NCBI RefSeq assembly: GCF_900101905.1
Contig: NZ_FNAJ01000004.1
Coordinates: 496,001 to 560,000, forward strand
DNA: 64,000 bases
Direction: 5' to 3'
Origin: Myxococcus virescens
Lineage (GTDB): Bacteria > Myxococcota > Myxococcia > Myxococcales > Myxococcaceae
Below, one piece after another: positions 1-9,399 of this stretch. Made by a program: the position numbers and the translations under genes. The first letter of the stretch is position 1. Each line of letters opens with the position of its first letter. The notes under the pieces were generated by a model that saw only the letters and a program-made list of their open reading frames with translations, did no database searches and had not been told where the DNA came from.

Positions 1-894
1 CGGGTGCTCCACCTGGATGCGCGTGTTCATCTCCATGAAGTAGAACTCGCCGCGCTCGTCGAGCAGGTACTCGATGGTGCCCACGTTGTTGTACGCGAGC
101 CTGCGCATGGCGTTCACGGACACCTCGCCCATGCGCTTGCGCAGCTCCGGCGTCAGCGCTGGCGACGGGCTCTCCTCAATGAGCTTCTGGTGTCGGCGCT
201 GCACCGAGCACTCGCGCTCATTGAGGTGGACGATGTTGCCGTGCTCGTCCGCGACGATCTGGATTTCGATGTGGCGCGGCTTCTCCACGTAGCGCTCGAT
301 GTAGAGGTCGCCATTGGAGAACGACGCCACGGCCTCCGCCTGGGCGGTGGAGAAGGCCTGCGCCAGCGCGCCCGGCTCGCGGACGATCTTCATCCCCTTG
401 CCGCCGCCACCGGCGGCCGCCTTGAGGATGACGGGGAAGCCAATCTCGCGGGCGAAGGCCTCCGCCTCACGCGGGTCCTTCACGGTGCCGGGGCTGCCCG
501 GAAGCAGCGGCAGTCCCGCCTCGCGCGCGGCCTGGCGGGCGCGCACCTTGTTGCCCATCAGTCGGAGCATCTCCGGCCGGGGGCCAATGAAGCGAATCTT
601 GCAGTTCTCGCAGACCTCCGCGAACTCGGCGTTCTCCGACAGGAAGCCGTAGCCCGGGTGGATGGCGTCCGCGCGGGTGATTTCGGCGGCGGACAGCAGC
701 TGCGGGACGTTGAGGTAGCTCTCCTTGGACGCCGGCGGGCCGATGCACACTGCCTCGTCTGCGAAGCGGACATGGAGCGCGTTGGCGTCCGCCGTGGAGT
801 GCACCGCGACCGTGGCGATGCCCAACTCCCGGCAGGCGCGGATGACCCGCAGGGCAATCTCCCCGCGGTTGGCGATCAGCACCTTCTTGAACAC
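1..894 (-). CDS. accC: Biotin carboxylase subunit of acetyl-CoA carboxylase (partial, C-terminus cut by window edge)
   Basis: This is the ATP-grasp enzyme that carboxylates biotin on the carrier protein AccB, the first step of fatty-acid synthesis in the cytoplasm. The reverse strand reads 298 codons beginning with the family's typical N-terminus ([20 protein letters not shown]). It then shows the glycine-rich ATP-grasp loop ([11 protein letters not shown]) and the RRHQKLIEE segment, and runs off the window at [10 protein letters not shown] chose a GTG start at 894 because the conserved [13 protein letters not shown] begins immediately after it and a GGAG lies about 9 bases upstream; the ATG at 920 is out of frame. 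It sits 73 bp downstream of accB in the usual accB-accC order. Identification is very secure; the missing part is only the C-terminal third. Confidence 0.96.
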   Translation of the reverse strand, partial: MFKKVLIANRGEIALRVIRACRELGIATVAVHSTADANALHVRFADEAVCIGPPASKESYLNVPQLLSAAEITRADAIHPGYGFLSENAEFAEVCENCKIRFIGPRPEMLRLMGNKVRARQAAREAGLPLLPGSPGTVKDPREAEAFAREIGFPVILKAAAGGGGKGMKIVREPGALAQAFSTAQAEAVASFSNGDLYIERYVEKPRHIEIQIVADEHGNIVHLNERECSVQRRHQKLIEESPSPALTPELRKRMGEVSVNAMRRLAYNNVGTIEYLLDERGEFYFMEMNTRIQVEHP

Positions 895-967
895 GTGGGT
901 GTCTCCGTCAGGGCCGTCATGAGGAGCGGCTCGCCCGTGGGATACGGGCGGCGCGCCAGCCTCATCT

Positions 968-1567
968 TCAGGCCACTTCGATGCGGAACAGCGCCTGACC
1001 GAACTCCACCGGCCGGCCGTTCTCCACGAGGATTTCCGCCACCCGGCCGGAGACCTCGGACTCAATCTCGTTCATCAGCTTCATCGCTTCGATGATGCAG
1101 AGCACCTGACCCTTCTTCACGATGGAGCCCACCTCCACGAAGGGAGGCTGGTCCGGCGCGGGGGTCCGGTAGAACGTCCCCACGAAGGGGCTCGTCACCT
1201 GGTGGCCAGGCTTCTCCACCGGCTTCTCGGCGGCCGGAGCCGGCGCCGCGGGAGCAGCGGCCGGCGGCGGAGCGGCGACGCGAGGAGCGGCCGGGGCGGT
1301 GTACTCCACCCCGACACTCGCGGCGACGGGAGCCGGCGCGGCGTGGTGGACGATGGTCGTCTCGGGCCCCTGGCCGCGGCGGATGAAGAGCTTCTCCTCG
1401 CCGCGCTTCCAGACCAGCCTCGTGACGTCCGAGGACTCAAGAATCTCCACGATCTGCCGCAGGGCATCCACGTCCAGGGACGTGCCACCCGTGTCAGCGG
1501 GACCGCTCGAGGCGGCCTCCGTCCGAGCGGGCGCCTGGGCCCGGGTCGACTTGCGCTTCGTTGCCAT
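968..1567 (-). CDS. accB: Biotin carboxyl carrier protein of acetyl-CoA carboxylase
   Basis: This 199-residue protein carries biotin between AccC and the carboxyltransferase. The C-terminal biotinyl/lipoyl domain (about residues 120-199) contains the biotinylation motif EAMKLMNEI, with the acceptor lysine at about residue 163. Before it lies an Ala/Pro-rich flexible hinge (about residues 75-118), typical of AccB. A predicted N-terminal dimerisation segment ([20 protein letters not shown]) follows a basic, low-complexity start. The protein is longer than the roughly 156-residue E. coli form because of the extra N-terminal 30 residues and a longer hinge. It lies just upstream of accC and 43 bp downstream of efp on the same strand, an arrangement common in many bacteria. 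Confidence 0.96.
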   Translation of the reverse strand: MATKRKSTRAQAPARTEAASSGPADTGGTSLDVDALRQIVEILESSDVTRLVWKRGEEKLFIRRGQGPETTIVHHAAPAPVAASVGVEYTAPAAPRVAAPPPAAAPAAPAPAAEKPVEKPGHQVTSPFVGTFYRTPAPDQPPFVEVGSIVKKGQVLCIIEAMKLMNEIESEVSGRVAEILVENGRPVEFGQALFRIEVA

Positions 1568-1610
1568 ATCTCGCGTCCCCTTCCCTCCGGCGTCGCTGCC
1601 GAGCTGCGAA

Positions 1611-2189
1611 CTAGCCCCTGGTGGCCACGCGCGTCAGGTACTTGCCGTCGCGCGTATCGATCTTCAGCACGTCACCCTCTTCGATGAAGAGCGGGACGTT
1701 GACGGAATAGCCGGTCTCCAGGACGGCGGGCTTCAGTGCGCCGGAGACCGTGTCACCGCGGATGCCCGGGTCACACTGGGTGACCTTGAGGTCCACGGAG
1801 TTCGGCAGTGTCACACCAATGGCCTTGCCATTGTAGAAGAGGACACTGACGTTGATGTTCTCCTTCAGGAAGTTCTTCGCCTCTCCGAGCACCTTCTCAC
1901 CGAGGAAGGTCTGCTCGTAGTTGCGGGTGTCCATGAAGTAGAACTCTTCGCCCTGGACATAGAGGTACTGCATGTCCTTCTCTTCGATGTCGGGCTTACC
2001 CACCTTCTCACCGGACTTCAGCGTGGGCTGGAGCACGCGGCCGGTCAGGAGGCTGCGAATCGTGGTGCGCACGAACGCGGAGCCCTTGCCGGGCTTGACG
2101 TGCTGGAAGTCGACGATTTCGTACGGCTCACCGTCGATTTCAATCTTCAGACCCTTGCGGAACTCGGACGTATCAATGACACCGGCCAT
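1611..2189 (-). CDS. efp: Translation elongation factor P
   Basis: EF-P enters the ribosome between the P and E sites and rescues stalling at polyproline stretches. This is relevant here because several proteins in the window are proline-rich (for example the one starting at 27452). The 192-residue protein has the three-domain EF-P layout. The N-terminal KOW-like domain carries the conserved tip loop [11 protein letters not shown], whose lysine at about position 35 corresponds to the residue modified in other bacteria. The two OB-fold domains follow, including the conserved [20 protein letters not shown] region. Start at ATG 2189 gives the standard N-terminus. It is co-directional with accB and accC. 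Confidence 0.96.
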   Translation of the reverse strand: MAGVIDTSEFRKGLKIEIDGEPYEIVDFQHVKPGKGSAFVRTTIRSLLTGRVLQPTLKSGEKVGKPDIEEKDMQYLYVQGEEFYFMDTRNYEQTFLGEKVLGEAKNFLKENINVSVLFYNGKAIGVTLPNSVDLKVTQCDPGIRGDTVSGALKPAVLETGYSVNVPLFIEEGDVLKIDTRDGKYLTRVATRG

Positions 2190-2323
2190 GGGGACCGACT
2201 CCTTACAGACTCGCAGCAGCGAAAGCTTGAAAAGTCCGGGGTGTCTAGCCCATGCGCCCCTTCCATGGAAGGGGAAAGCAGCGGCGGAAGCGTCGCCTGG
2301 ATGACTGCTGGCTGGGCGTCCGG

Positions 2324-2686
2324 CTAGAGCTCGGCACGCACCTTGGGTGCGGTGACGCGCAGCACGTAGCGGCCCTTGCCGAAGTTGCCATCCGCGTGAA
2401 GGGCGAGCACCAGGAAGTAGTCCGGCGACACCAGCCGCATCACGGTCAGCACCTTCTCACTGTTGACGCTGACCTCGCTCACGGTGCCCGTCTTCAGGGT
2501 CTCCGCGGCGTTGCGCAGCTGGGTGAGGAGGTTGGCGTACTCCACCCAGGCGCCGTTGAGGTCCAGCTCGGCGCTCTCATCCTTCTGGAAGGTGTCGACG
2601 GAGATGCCGTCAAAGCCCATCACGCTGCACGCGAGGGCTCCTTCGACCTGGTTGACCACCGACTCGAGGTGCGTGCGGAAGGACAT
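2324..2686 (-). CDS. Roadblock/LC7 domain protein, MglB-like
   Basis: This 120-residue protein consists of a single Roadblock/LC7 fold. Members of this family dimerise and act as regulators or GTPase-activating partners of small Ras-like GTPases; in Myxococcus the well-studied case is MglB acting on MglA to set cell polarity. The visible pattern is the family's: an N-terminal helix (FRTHLESVVNQVEGALACSV), a strand with GFDGISVD, then a central helix and a beta-hairpin near the end (YFLVLALHADGNFGKGRYVL). No small GTPase gene is adjacent, so it is not MglB itself; MglB normally sits next to mglA. Its position between efp and the pil locus suggests, but does not show, a motility-related role. 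Confidence 0.8.
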   Translation of the reverse strand: MSFRTHLESVVNQVEGALACSVMGFDGISVDTFQKDESAELDLNGAWVEYANLLTQLRNAAETLKTGTVSEVSVNSEKVLTVMRLVSPDYFLVLALHADGNFGKGRYVLRVTAPKVRAEL

Positions 2687-2701
2687 GGGTAGAGGCTCTT
2701 A

Positions 2702-2735
2702 GAAAGACGGCCGGGGCCCAGTCAAGGGCCCCGGC
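2702..2735 (-). terminator. Intrinsic terminator after the 2747-3409 lipoprotein gene
   Basis: A perfect 10-bp inverted repeat (2710-2719 and 2726-2735, GCCGGGGCCC with a 6-base loop) is followed on the minus strand by a T-rich tract (CGTCTTTCT). It lies 11 bp beyond the lipoprotein stop codon and would end transcripts coming from the pil locus before the Roadblock gene. Confidence 0.7.
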
Positions 2736-2746
2736 AGAGGAGGTGG

Positions 2747-3409
2747 CTACGTTTCGTCCTCGGGTGGCTCGGAGCACGCCGGCGGGAAGTTGTCCTGCCC
2801 GCCCGTGCCTCCGCACGGGCCGTTGTTCAGCAGGAACGTCCCCGTCGGGCATGTGAAGCCGGAGTTATAGAACGAAATCGGATACGCAATCTCGTTGGAC
2901 TCCGCCTTCGCCCCACTGACGGTCTTCCCTATCAGCTTCACGCCAACGTTGACCGTCACTTCTGAACCAACAGCTACTTGATTGGTAAGGGTCTCGAGCG
3001 CGCCAGCCCCCAGCAAGTCGATGACCAGCGTGCTATTGGCCGTGGCGTCGGAAGGCAGGGAGAAGTGACTCGGATAGACCTCACTTGTCAGCGAGGGACC
3101 GGTTCCCTGAGTATCGTAGGCCAGCTCAACGTGAGTCACGTAGATGCCGACAGCATCACCGCCCCCCGTCACGGGCGCTTCGCTAACCGTGATGTCCGTT
3201 GGCTGCAGGGTACTCCGAATCGAGAACGCCGCCAGGTAGCGCCTCGAAGTCGAGATGTCCAGCGAACCACCGGCGCTAGCAACACCAGACTGGTTCACAG
3301 CACATGTGCCATCCGGAATGAATGCATTGAAAATCTGGATGTCCGGGGGGCTGTCAACACAGCCGGTCAGCGCCAGCGCCAGCGGCATCGCGAGATAGAA
3401 GTTCTTCAT
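2747..3409 (-). CDS. Predicted lipoprotein of unknown function downstream of pilQ
   Basis: This 220-residue protein has a lipoprotein signal peptide with lipobox LALTGC (lipidated Cys at 17), so it should be anchored in a membrane facing the periplasm or exterior. The mature part has no family I recognise. It is Ser/Thr/Gly-rich and beta-strand-like, with several Cys near the C-terminus (CPTGTFLLNNGPCGG and ACSEPPEDE) that could form disulfides. A GGAGAG about 11 bases upstream supports the ATG at 3409. It starts 41 bp after pilQ on the same strand and is followed by a strong terminator, so it is probably the last gene of the pil transcript. A role in secretin assembly or outer-membrane anchoring is conceivable but only inferred from position. 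Confidence 0.75.
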   Translation of the reverse strand: MKNFYLAMPLALALTGCVDSPPDIQIFNAFIPDGTCAVNQSGVASAGGSLDISTSRRYLAAFSIRSTLQPTDITVSEAPVTGGGDAVGIYVTHVELAYDTQGTGPSLTSEVYPSHFSLPSDATANSTLVIDLLGAGALETLTNQVAVGSEVTVNVGVKLIGKTVSGAKAESNEIAYPISFYNSGFTCPTGTFLLNNGPCGGTGGQDNFPPACSEPPEDET

Positions 3410-3450
3410 TGGCGAACACTCTCCTACATGATGAGGACGCGAAGAAATCC

Positions 3451-6153
3451 TTACAGAGTCTGCGCGATGGTCTGCCGGTTTAGAATTCGAGGCGTGATGA
3501 AAATCAGCAACTCCTGCCGAGCATCATTCTCGATGCTGTTCTTGAACAAAAACCCAAGAACAGGGATCCGCGACAAGAACGGTACAGCGTTGGAGGTCGT
3601 GCTGCCGCGGCGCACATAGATTCCACCAATGACAGTGGTGTCTCCGTCCTTCACCAACACTTGGGTGTTCGCCTCTTTCCGCTGAATGGCGGGCTGGCCG
3701 TTCGCACCTGTGCTGGACGGATCAGGCTGGTTGTTGGCTGCGTTGATGGACATCAGCACGCTGCCGTCCTGGGTGATGTGTGGCGTCACCTCCAGCGACA
3801 GCCGCGCTTCAATAAAGGTGGTGTTCACACCCTGGGCCGAAGTTTGGCTGAAAGGAATGGACACACCCTGGCTGATTCGCGCGGTGTTGTTGTCCAACGT
3901 CGTGACCTTAGGCGCGGAGATGGTCTTGACCGTACCTTCGTTTTCTGCGGCTGACAGCCGCAGGTTGAGCTGGAGCGCGCCACCAGCAGAACCAAACGTG
4001 AACCCCAAAGCACCACCGATACCTTGTCCCGTACCCACCGGCAGGTTCACGGCGAAGTTTGGGTTGTCCGCGACACCAATGGCCGCTCCGCCGGCACCGC
4101 CCGTGACCGCAACGTTGTTCGGGAAGATGAGTCCCGTAGGATTCCCCGTGGCCTGACTCGCACGTGCCTGCCCACCCCATTGCACACCCAGCGAACGGCT
4201 AAAGGTGGTGTTCGCTTCCACAATGCGGCTCTCGATAAGCACCTGAGGAGTCTGGGTGTCGAGACTCCGAACCAGCGAGCGAGCACGCTCGGTGTTGGAG
4301 CGCACGTCCTTCACAATAAGAACGTTGGTGCGTTGATCCACCGTCACGGAACCTCGCTCGCTCAGGACATCCTTTACGCGAGCGGCCATTTCGCTGGCGA
4401 CTGCGTAGTTGACCGGTATGAGGTTGACCATGAGGTCTTCCTGCTGCTGGAGCGACTTCTTACGCTCCTGCCGCAACCGGGCCTCTTCCTCCAGCGTCTT
4501 GAGCGGCGCAATCCGGACGATGTTCCCAAACTCCTCCTTGCCGAGCGCCTTCGTGCGAAGCACGAGGTCCAGCGCCTGGTCCCAAGGAACGTTCCGCAGC
4601 CGGATGGTCACACGACCACTCACGTCGTCCGCCACCACGATGTTCTTCTTGGAAATCTCGGCGATGACGCGAAGCAGGTTCTGAATGTCAATGTCCTTGA
4701 ACTCGAAGGACACTCGCTTCCCGCGATAGCGGGCCTGCTGAGGCGCGCCCTCGGCGGCATAGGCGGGCGCTTCCGTGGTGAATCCGGCGGTCCGCTGAGC
4801 GACCGCGACCTCTTCCGTCTTCACGCCCTTGACGTCCAGGCGCCACGTCAACGTGCTGCCGCTCTGAGAGATCTTCTCCTCGATGGCCCCGTCAGCGGCC
4901 ACCACCAGGCGCACCTTGCTGCCCGCCCCCGGCACGCTGAAGGCGCTGATCATCTTCACCGGCGTTTCCAGCGCGCTGGTGTCGAGGCTCCGCTCCAGCT
5001 TCTTGGGAAGACGCACGCTGTCCAAAGTCAATACGGCGCTGCGCGGGTCCGGCCGGTCGACCTTCCACGCCGCCGCCCCGGACAGCTTCATCACGATGCG
5101 ACCACCAGCGCTGTTCTCCTCGAAGCGCAGGTCCTTCACCTCAACCAACGAAGCGGGCTCGGACTTCACAGGGGTCGGGCGAAGCGGCTCGACCTCCGCC
5201 AAGGAGGCAACGGACGTCTGCGCCTCAACCACCGGCGCAGCCTTCCGGGCCACGGCACCACCCAGCACCACCTCCAACCCCCGGTTCGTACGATCGACAC
5301 GGTAGGCGGGCATCTTGCCGCGCACGTCCAGAACCAACCGCACCTTGTCGGAGTGCGCACCGACGCGCACGTCACGCAGCGCACCCGAGTTCACCCGGGG
5401 AGCTCGCGTCGCCAAGCCTACCCCGAAGAGGTCGACTGCCAACCGAGGCGGGTCGGCCAGCTCAAGCACCTCATACCGGGCAATGTCTCCGTCGGCTTGG
5501 ATCCGAAGCGTATCGTTCGAGAACGACATGGCGGTGATGCGCTGCGCCGGGTCGACAACCTCGCGCTCATCTGCCTCGGCAGCCACCACATTCTCAGGCA
5601 GAGCAGCCTTGGCCGCGACCACCTCGGCCTTCTTTGGCTCACTGGTGTGTACGGTGGTCATCACAGGCTTGTTCGGCTTCGTCTCGCCCTGCGCTGGAGC
5701 GTTGCCCGGCGTGGACAAAGCCTCCGCACGCGCTGCCTCCGCAGGAGCAGCGACGGGCTGTGCTGCGCCGTCCACCGAGATGACGACCCGGTTGCCGTCC
5801 GCACGGACATCGTATTGAGACGCCTTGTCCAGCGCCAGCAGCACTCGACCCACGCTTGCGCGCTCGTCCGAGAACTGCGAGGCCACGACACCAGAGACCG
5901 GTCCGGAGCCGACATGGTGACCCTTGATCCCCGTCGCATCCGCCGACGAGAGGTCTACCACCAGGCGCTCCGGCCCACTCAGGCGGAACACGGTAAAGGT
6001 TGGTGGTCGGGTGCCGGTCACCACCACCTGGGCGCCCGAGCCCGTGCGGGACACATCCAGCCCCCGCAGCGTATTCAGCTCGGCGCCATGCACCCTGGCG
6101 CCCATAAGTACGACCGCCCACGCGGTCGCCAACATCCACTTGCCCCTCGTCAC
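3451..6153 (-). CDS. pilQ: Type IV pilus secretin PilQ
   Basis: PilQ forms the outer-membrane channel through which the pilus exits. The protein has a signal peptide (about residues 1-24), three AMIN peptidoglycan-binding domains (about 26-130, 205-300 and 335-445), a secretin/TonB short N-terminal domain (about 475-550), a NolW-type N1 domain, and the C-terminal secretin pore with the conserved VPFLSRIPVLGFLFK segment. Three AMIN domains are typical of myxobacterial PilQ. I chose the GTG at 6153 (900 residues) because a GAGGAG lies about 6 bases upstream and the signal peptide then starts immediately; the ATG at 6186 adds 11 unlikely residues. It is the last structural gene of the pilM-N-O-P-Q run. 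Confidence 0.96.
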   Translation of the reverse strand: MTRGKWMLATAWAVVLMGARVHGAELNTLRGLDVSRTGSGAQVVVTGTRPPTFTVFRLSGPERLVVDLSSADATGIKGHHVGSGPVSGVVASQFSDERASVGRVLLALDKASQYDVRADGNRVVISVDGAAQPVAAPAEAARAEALSTPGNAPAQGETKPNKPVMTTVHTSEPKKAEVVAAKAALPENVVAAEADEREVVDPAQRITAMSFSNDTLRIQADGDIARYEVLELADPPRLAVDLFGVGLATRAPRVNSGALRDVRVGAHSDKVRLVLDVRGKMPAYRVDRTNRGLEVVLGGAVARKAAPVVEAQTSVASLAEVEPLRPTPVKSEPASLVEVKDLRFEENSAGGRIVMKLSGAAAWKVDRPDPRSAVLTLDSVRLPKKLERSLDTSALETPVKMISAFSVPGAGSKVRLVVAADGAIEEKISQSGSTLTWRLDVKGVKTEEVAVAQRTAGFTTEAPAYAAEGAPQQARYRGKRVSFEFKDIDIQNLLRVIAEISKKNIVVADDVSGRVTIRLRNVPWDQALDLVLRTKALGKEEFGNIVRIAPLKTLEEEARLRQERKKSLQQQEDLMVNLIPVNYAVASEMAARVKDVLSERGSVTVDQRTNVLIVKDVRSNTERARSLVRSLDTQTPQVLIESRIVEANTTFSRSLGVQWGGQARASQATGNPTGLIFPNNVAVTGGAGGAAIGVADNPNFAVNLPVGTGQGIGGALGFTFGSAGGALQLNLRLSAAENEGTVKTISAPKVTTLDNNTARISQGVSIPFSQTSAQGVNTTFIEARLSLEVTPHITQDGSVLMSINAANNQPDPSSTGANGQPAIQRKEANTQVLVKDGDTTVIGGIYVRRGSTTSNAVPFLSRIPVLGFLFKNSIENDARQELLIFITPRILNRQTIAQTL

Positions 6154-6228
6154 AGCGCTCTCCTCGAGCATGCGTCCCCTCAACAAGTTGGAAGCGGGCC
6201 ACCGCCCGCGGGAGCGCCTTGGAGGGCG

Positions 6229-6792
6229 CTACTCTCCGAAGTTCCTGCCCGTCATCATGTTGTAGGCGGGGTCCAGCTTCGCATCAGGCTTCAGCTGCAG
6301 CATCACCGGATTCTTGATGATTTCGCCATTGCCTGAGAACACCTCAGTGACCGTCACGGAGTCACGAAGGATCTGCGTCACCCTGCCACCCTGGCGCCCC
6401 ATCCGCGTGTTGCGCCGCACAATATGTCCCCGACCCGCTGGGTCCTCGACCATTGCCACCGGGCTAGCATCACCCGTTACGACAGCAACGAGCTTCAGTT
6501 GGTCCAGGTCGAACGAGCAGAGTGGCTCGTTACATGCGGCAACCGGATTCGCGTTCACCGGCCCAAGATCCTCAATGGGGCTGCGGAATGGATCGCGCTT
6601 GCCCACCGGATTGTACGTATAGGCGAGGTCCGGAGCTTTCTGGGCCTCTGACTCCGAGGGGACCTCCTTTACCGGCGCTGGCGCCGCAACCTTGGGCTTC
6701 GCGGGCGTCGGCGCCGGAGGGGGCGCCTCCTCGCACGAGGCAAGCGCCAAGGCGAGCATCGCAGTGGTCATGGTGGCCTTGAACGTCTTCAT
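6229..6792 (-). CDS. pilP: Type IV pilus alignment lipoprotein PilP
   Basis: PilP is an inner-membrane-anchored lipoprotein that links the PilN/PilO dimer to the PilQ secretin. The 187-residue protein has a lipobox LALASC (Cys 20) and a proline-rich linker (about 24-45). The conserved PilP beta-domain includes GKRDPFRSP and DQLKLVAVV, the signature segments of the family. The start is ATG 6792 (MKTFKATM); a longer open frame to 7038 overlaps pilO and has shadow-like codon use. It lies 43 bp after pilO and 75 bp before the pilQ start. Confidence 0.95.
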   Translation of the reverse strand: MKTFKATMTTAMLALALASCEEAPPPAPTPAKPKVAAPAPVKEVPSESEAQKAPDLAYTYNPVGKRDPFRSPIEDLGPVNANPVAACNEPLCSFDLDQLKLVAVVTGDASPVAMVEDPAGRGHIVRRNTRMGRQGGRVTQILRDSVTVTEVFSGNGEIIKNPVMLQLKPDAKLDPAYNMMTGRNFGE

Positions 6793-6835
6793 CCTCAATC
6801 CCCTTGTCGCCCTACTTCTCGGACGGATCAAGTTT

Positions 6836-7462
6836 CTATTTCTTCGCCTTGGCGTTCTTGGTCTTCGCGTCCTCTGCTGCGACGCTCTTCTGATCCACGA
6901 ATCGAAACGTCGTAGCCAAGAAGCTGCTCTGCAGCACCACCTTCTCGTTCTTGAGCGTGGCGGTACCAAGCTTGATGTTGTTGACGTTGACGATGCGGCG
7001 CATGTTCGCCATCTCCTGAAGGAAGAGGGCGATCTCATGGTAGTTGCCGCTCACCGTCATCTTGATGGGGATGCGCGCGAAGAATTCGCCGCCCCCGATA
7101 GACTCCTTGTCGGGAGTCACGCTGGCGATCTCCAACCCGCTCTTCTTGCCGATGTCGTTGATCTGCGCGAGCAGTTCTTCGATGTCACGCTGCTCAGGAA
7201 GCTCGGTCAACGCCTCAGAAAGCTTCTGCTCGAGCACATCCATCTCACGCCGACGCTCGTTGAGGTTTTGCGCAATTTCGCTTTTGTCGGCCAGTTCCAT
7301 GTCCAGCTTGCGGCGCTGGGCGATGGTGCCTTCGATCGCCTCCTCCGTCGGCTGGATAACCATGAAGAAGTTGACGACGGTGAGCACGACGACCGCAGCG
7401 GCCAGCCCACCGAACTTGATGGCCGGTGGCGCCTTGACGAATTGATCCAGGTACTTGTCCAT
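6836..7462 (-). CDS. pilO: Type IV pilus alignment protein PilO
   Basis: PilO pairs with PilN in the inner membrane and forms the periplasmic scaffold between platform and secretin. The 208-residue protein has a short cytoplasmic tail, one transmembrane helix (about 19-40) and a long coiled coil (about 45-105, EEAIEGTIAQRRKLDMELAD and onwards). A C-terminal ferredoxin-like domain contains the family-typical KMTVSGNYHEIALFLQEMA. Length and topology match the family. It starts 15 bp after the pilN stop and is co-transcribed. Confidence 0.95.
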   Translation of the reverse strand: MDKYLDQFVKAPPAIKFGGLAAAVVVLTVVNFFMVIQPTEEAIEGTIAQRRKLDMELADKSEIAQNLNERRREMDVLEQKLSEALTELPEQRDIEELLAQINDIGKKSGLEIASVTPDKESIGGGEFFARIPIKMTVSGNYHEIALFLQEMANMRRIVNVNNIKLGTATLKNEKVVLQSSFLATTFRFVDQKSVAAEDAKTKNAKAKK

Positions 7463-7477
7463 GGCGAGCGGCCTTCT

Positions 7478-8155
7478 TCAGATGGCGTAGTTGGACTTCA
7501 GCATGATCTTGAAATCAACCAGCACGGGCGCACCGGTCTGCGTCTCCTTGGACTGTGACGCGTTCTTCAAGTCGATGTTGGTGAAGAACGGCGTGACCTG
7601 GGCCTCTGGAAACTCTTCGATGGTCGCTTCCGCGGTCAACAGCTCCACGCGAGAGGTCTTGCTCTCTCGCCGCCGGTCCACCAGGCGGCCCATGCCCTTC
7701 GGCGTCCAGACGACGCTGTTGAGCCCTCGCATGAACTCCGCGACCTCATCGTGGCTCACGGCCGACCCATCGATGGAAACGGCGTTGTTGGTTTCCGCAA
7801 ACGTCTTCACCCACACCTTCTTCGGCGTAGCGGACGCGAGCGCATCCATCATGCGGACGGGGCCCTTGCGCCCCTTTCGGAGCGAGTCCAGGACGGCCAG
7901 TTTCTTCTCGACCTCGGCCTTACGGGTGTTGATGTTCTTCACTTCGCCGATGATCTTCTCCAACTCGGCGATCTTGGCCTTGGCCGCCGTGACGCCCTGC
8001 TGGTGCGCCACCAACTCGCTCTCACGGTTGTCGTACCAGAGGTAGTTGGCCACACCCGCGCCAATCAGGACCACGGCGAAGAGAACCAGCACCTGCCGGC
8101 CCATCTCGCGCTTCTTCACCGCCCGGACGGGCAGCAGGTTGATGCGAATCATCAT
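7478..8155 (-). CDS. pilN: Type IV pilus alignment protein PilN
   Basis: PilN is a bitopic inner-membrane protein whose cytoplasmic N-terminal peptide docks into PilM. The 225-residue protein begins with the diagnostic IRINLLPVRAVKK peptide, the PilM-binding motif. A transmembrane helix (about 21-40) and a periplasmic coiled coil (about 45-95) follow, then a C-terminal ferredoxin-like domain. A second Met next to the first (MMIRI) makes the exact start uncertain by one codon. It starts 26 bp after pilM. Confidence 0.95.
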   Translation of the reverse strand: MMIRINLLPVRAVKKREMGRQVLVLFAVVLIGAGVANYLWYDNRESELVAHQQGVTAAKAKIAELEKIIGEVKNINTRKAEVEKKLAVLDSLRKGRKGPVRMMDALASATPKKVWVKTFAETNNAVSIDGSAVSHDEVAEFMRGLNSVVWTPKGMGRLVDRRRESKTSRVELLTAEATIEEFPEAQVTPFFTNIDLKNASQSKETQTGAPVLVDFKIMLKSNYAI

Positions 8156-8181
8156 GTGCGTCGTCTCCAGAGGGGGTCCGG

Positions 8182-9264
8182 TCAGGCCAGCTTGTCGCCC
8201 GGGCGCCGCAGCGCCAGTCCCACGGCCACCGCCGCCATGGGCGCCACGTCCATGATGAACGCAGGGTCGAACTTCCGGTTGTCCACTTCGATCTTGCGGA
8301 AGGGGTTGAGAATCTCCACCGGCACGCCGGTGCGCGCTTCGATGGTCTTGAACAGCGCGGGAATCTTCGCCGTGCCGCCCGACAAGTAGACCTTGCTGAA
8401 GTTCGAGTCGGCGGCGGTGCCCGCGTAGAAGTCGAGCGAGCGCTGGATTTCTCCCGCCACCTGCTCGGCCACGCTGGAGAGCACCCGCTCCACATCCTGC
8501 GGCACCACAGCATCGGCGTCAGCGCCGTTGCCACCGATTTTCAGCGCCTCAGCCTCCTCATAGGAGACGTTCAGCTGCTTCTGGATCTCCTCGGTGAACT
8601 GATTGCCACCGATGGTGACGTCGCGCGTGAACACCGTCGCGCCGTTGGAGATGATGTTGATGTTCACCACCGAGGCGCCCGCGTTGATGAGAACCACCGT
8701 CTCGCGGTCAGGGACGTCGTAGTTGACGGAAAACATGTTCTGGACCGCGAACGCGTCCACGTCCACGACCACCGGCGCGAGCCCCGCCTCGGAAACCACC
8801 GTGGTGTAGTCGTTGATCATGTCCTTCTTGGCCGCGACCAGCAGCACGTCCATTTGCCCGGTGGCGTCGTTGCCTCCGCCGTCGAGAATCTGCGTGTCGA
8901 TGTTCACGTCCTTCACATCGAACGGGATGTACTGCTCCGCCTCCCACTGGATGCTCTCCTCGAGCTCATCCTGGGACATGCGGGGCATCTGAATCTTCTT
9001 GATGATGACCGAGTGGCCGGACACGCCGATAGCGACGTCCTTGCCCTTCACCTTCAGCTCGGACATCAGGTCCTGCACGGCCTGGACGATGGCCGTGGAG
9101 TTCATCAGCGCGCCGTCAACGATGGCCTCCGGAGGAAGCGGCTTCATCCCGAAGCTCTGCAGCGCGTAGATGACCTCGCCGCGCTTGCGCTGCTCCTTGA
9201 GGAGAATCATCTTGATGGACGTCGATCCGATATCCAGGCCGAGTACCAGTTTGCCCTTCGCCAT
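8182..9264 (-). CDS. pilM: Type IV pilus assembly ATPase-fold protein PilM
   Basis: PilM is an actin/FtsA-like cytoplasmic protein that forms the inner ring of the pilus alignment complex and binds the PilN N-terminus. The 360-residue protein has the actin-fold phosphate-1 loop (GLDIGSTSIKMILL). The PilM-specific segment is ESIQWEAEQYIPFDV, the second phosphate loop lies near VLINAGASVVNI, and the adenosine region is VYLSGGTAKIPAL. It opens the M-N-O-P-Q sub-operon. A hairpin and a 214-bp gap separate it from pilR2, so it may have its own promoter. Confidence 0.96.
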   Translation of the reverse strand: MAKGKLVLGLDIGSTSIKMILLKEQRKRGEVIYALQSFGMKPLPPEAIVDGALMNSTAIVQAVQDLMSELKVKGKDVAIGVSGHSVIIKKIQMPRMSQDELEESIQWEAEQYIPFDVKDVNIDTQILDGGGNDATGQMDVLLVAAKKDMINDYTTVVSEAGLAPVVVDVDAFAVQNMFSVNYDVPDRETVVLINAGASVVNINIISNGATVFTRDVTIGGNQFTEEIQKQLNVSYEEAEALKIGGNGADADAVVPQDVERVLSSVAEQVAGEIQRSLDFYAGTAADSNFSKVYLSGGTAKIPALFKTIEARTGVPVEILNPFRKIEVDNRKFDPAFIMDVAPMAAVAVGLALRRPGDKLA

Positions 9265-9399
9265 GCGTGACTCCGTCGAGAGGCAGCCAGCGTAGCACTG
9301 GCCGTCAACCCCTCCTAAAAAGTGCCTGGAGCCCGCCTGCCCTCCGGACGGACGGGAGCCTCACACTACCTTCAGCGCCGGGCCCCTCAACACCGTCGC

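Noticed and set aside
4024..6336. 770-residue plus-strand open frame over pilQ/pilP
   Set aside because: pilQ domains on the opposite strand are unmistakable.
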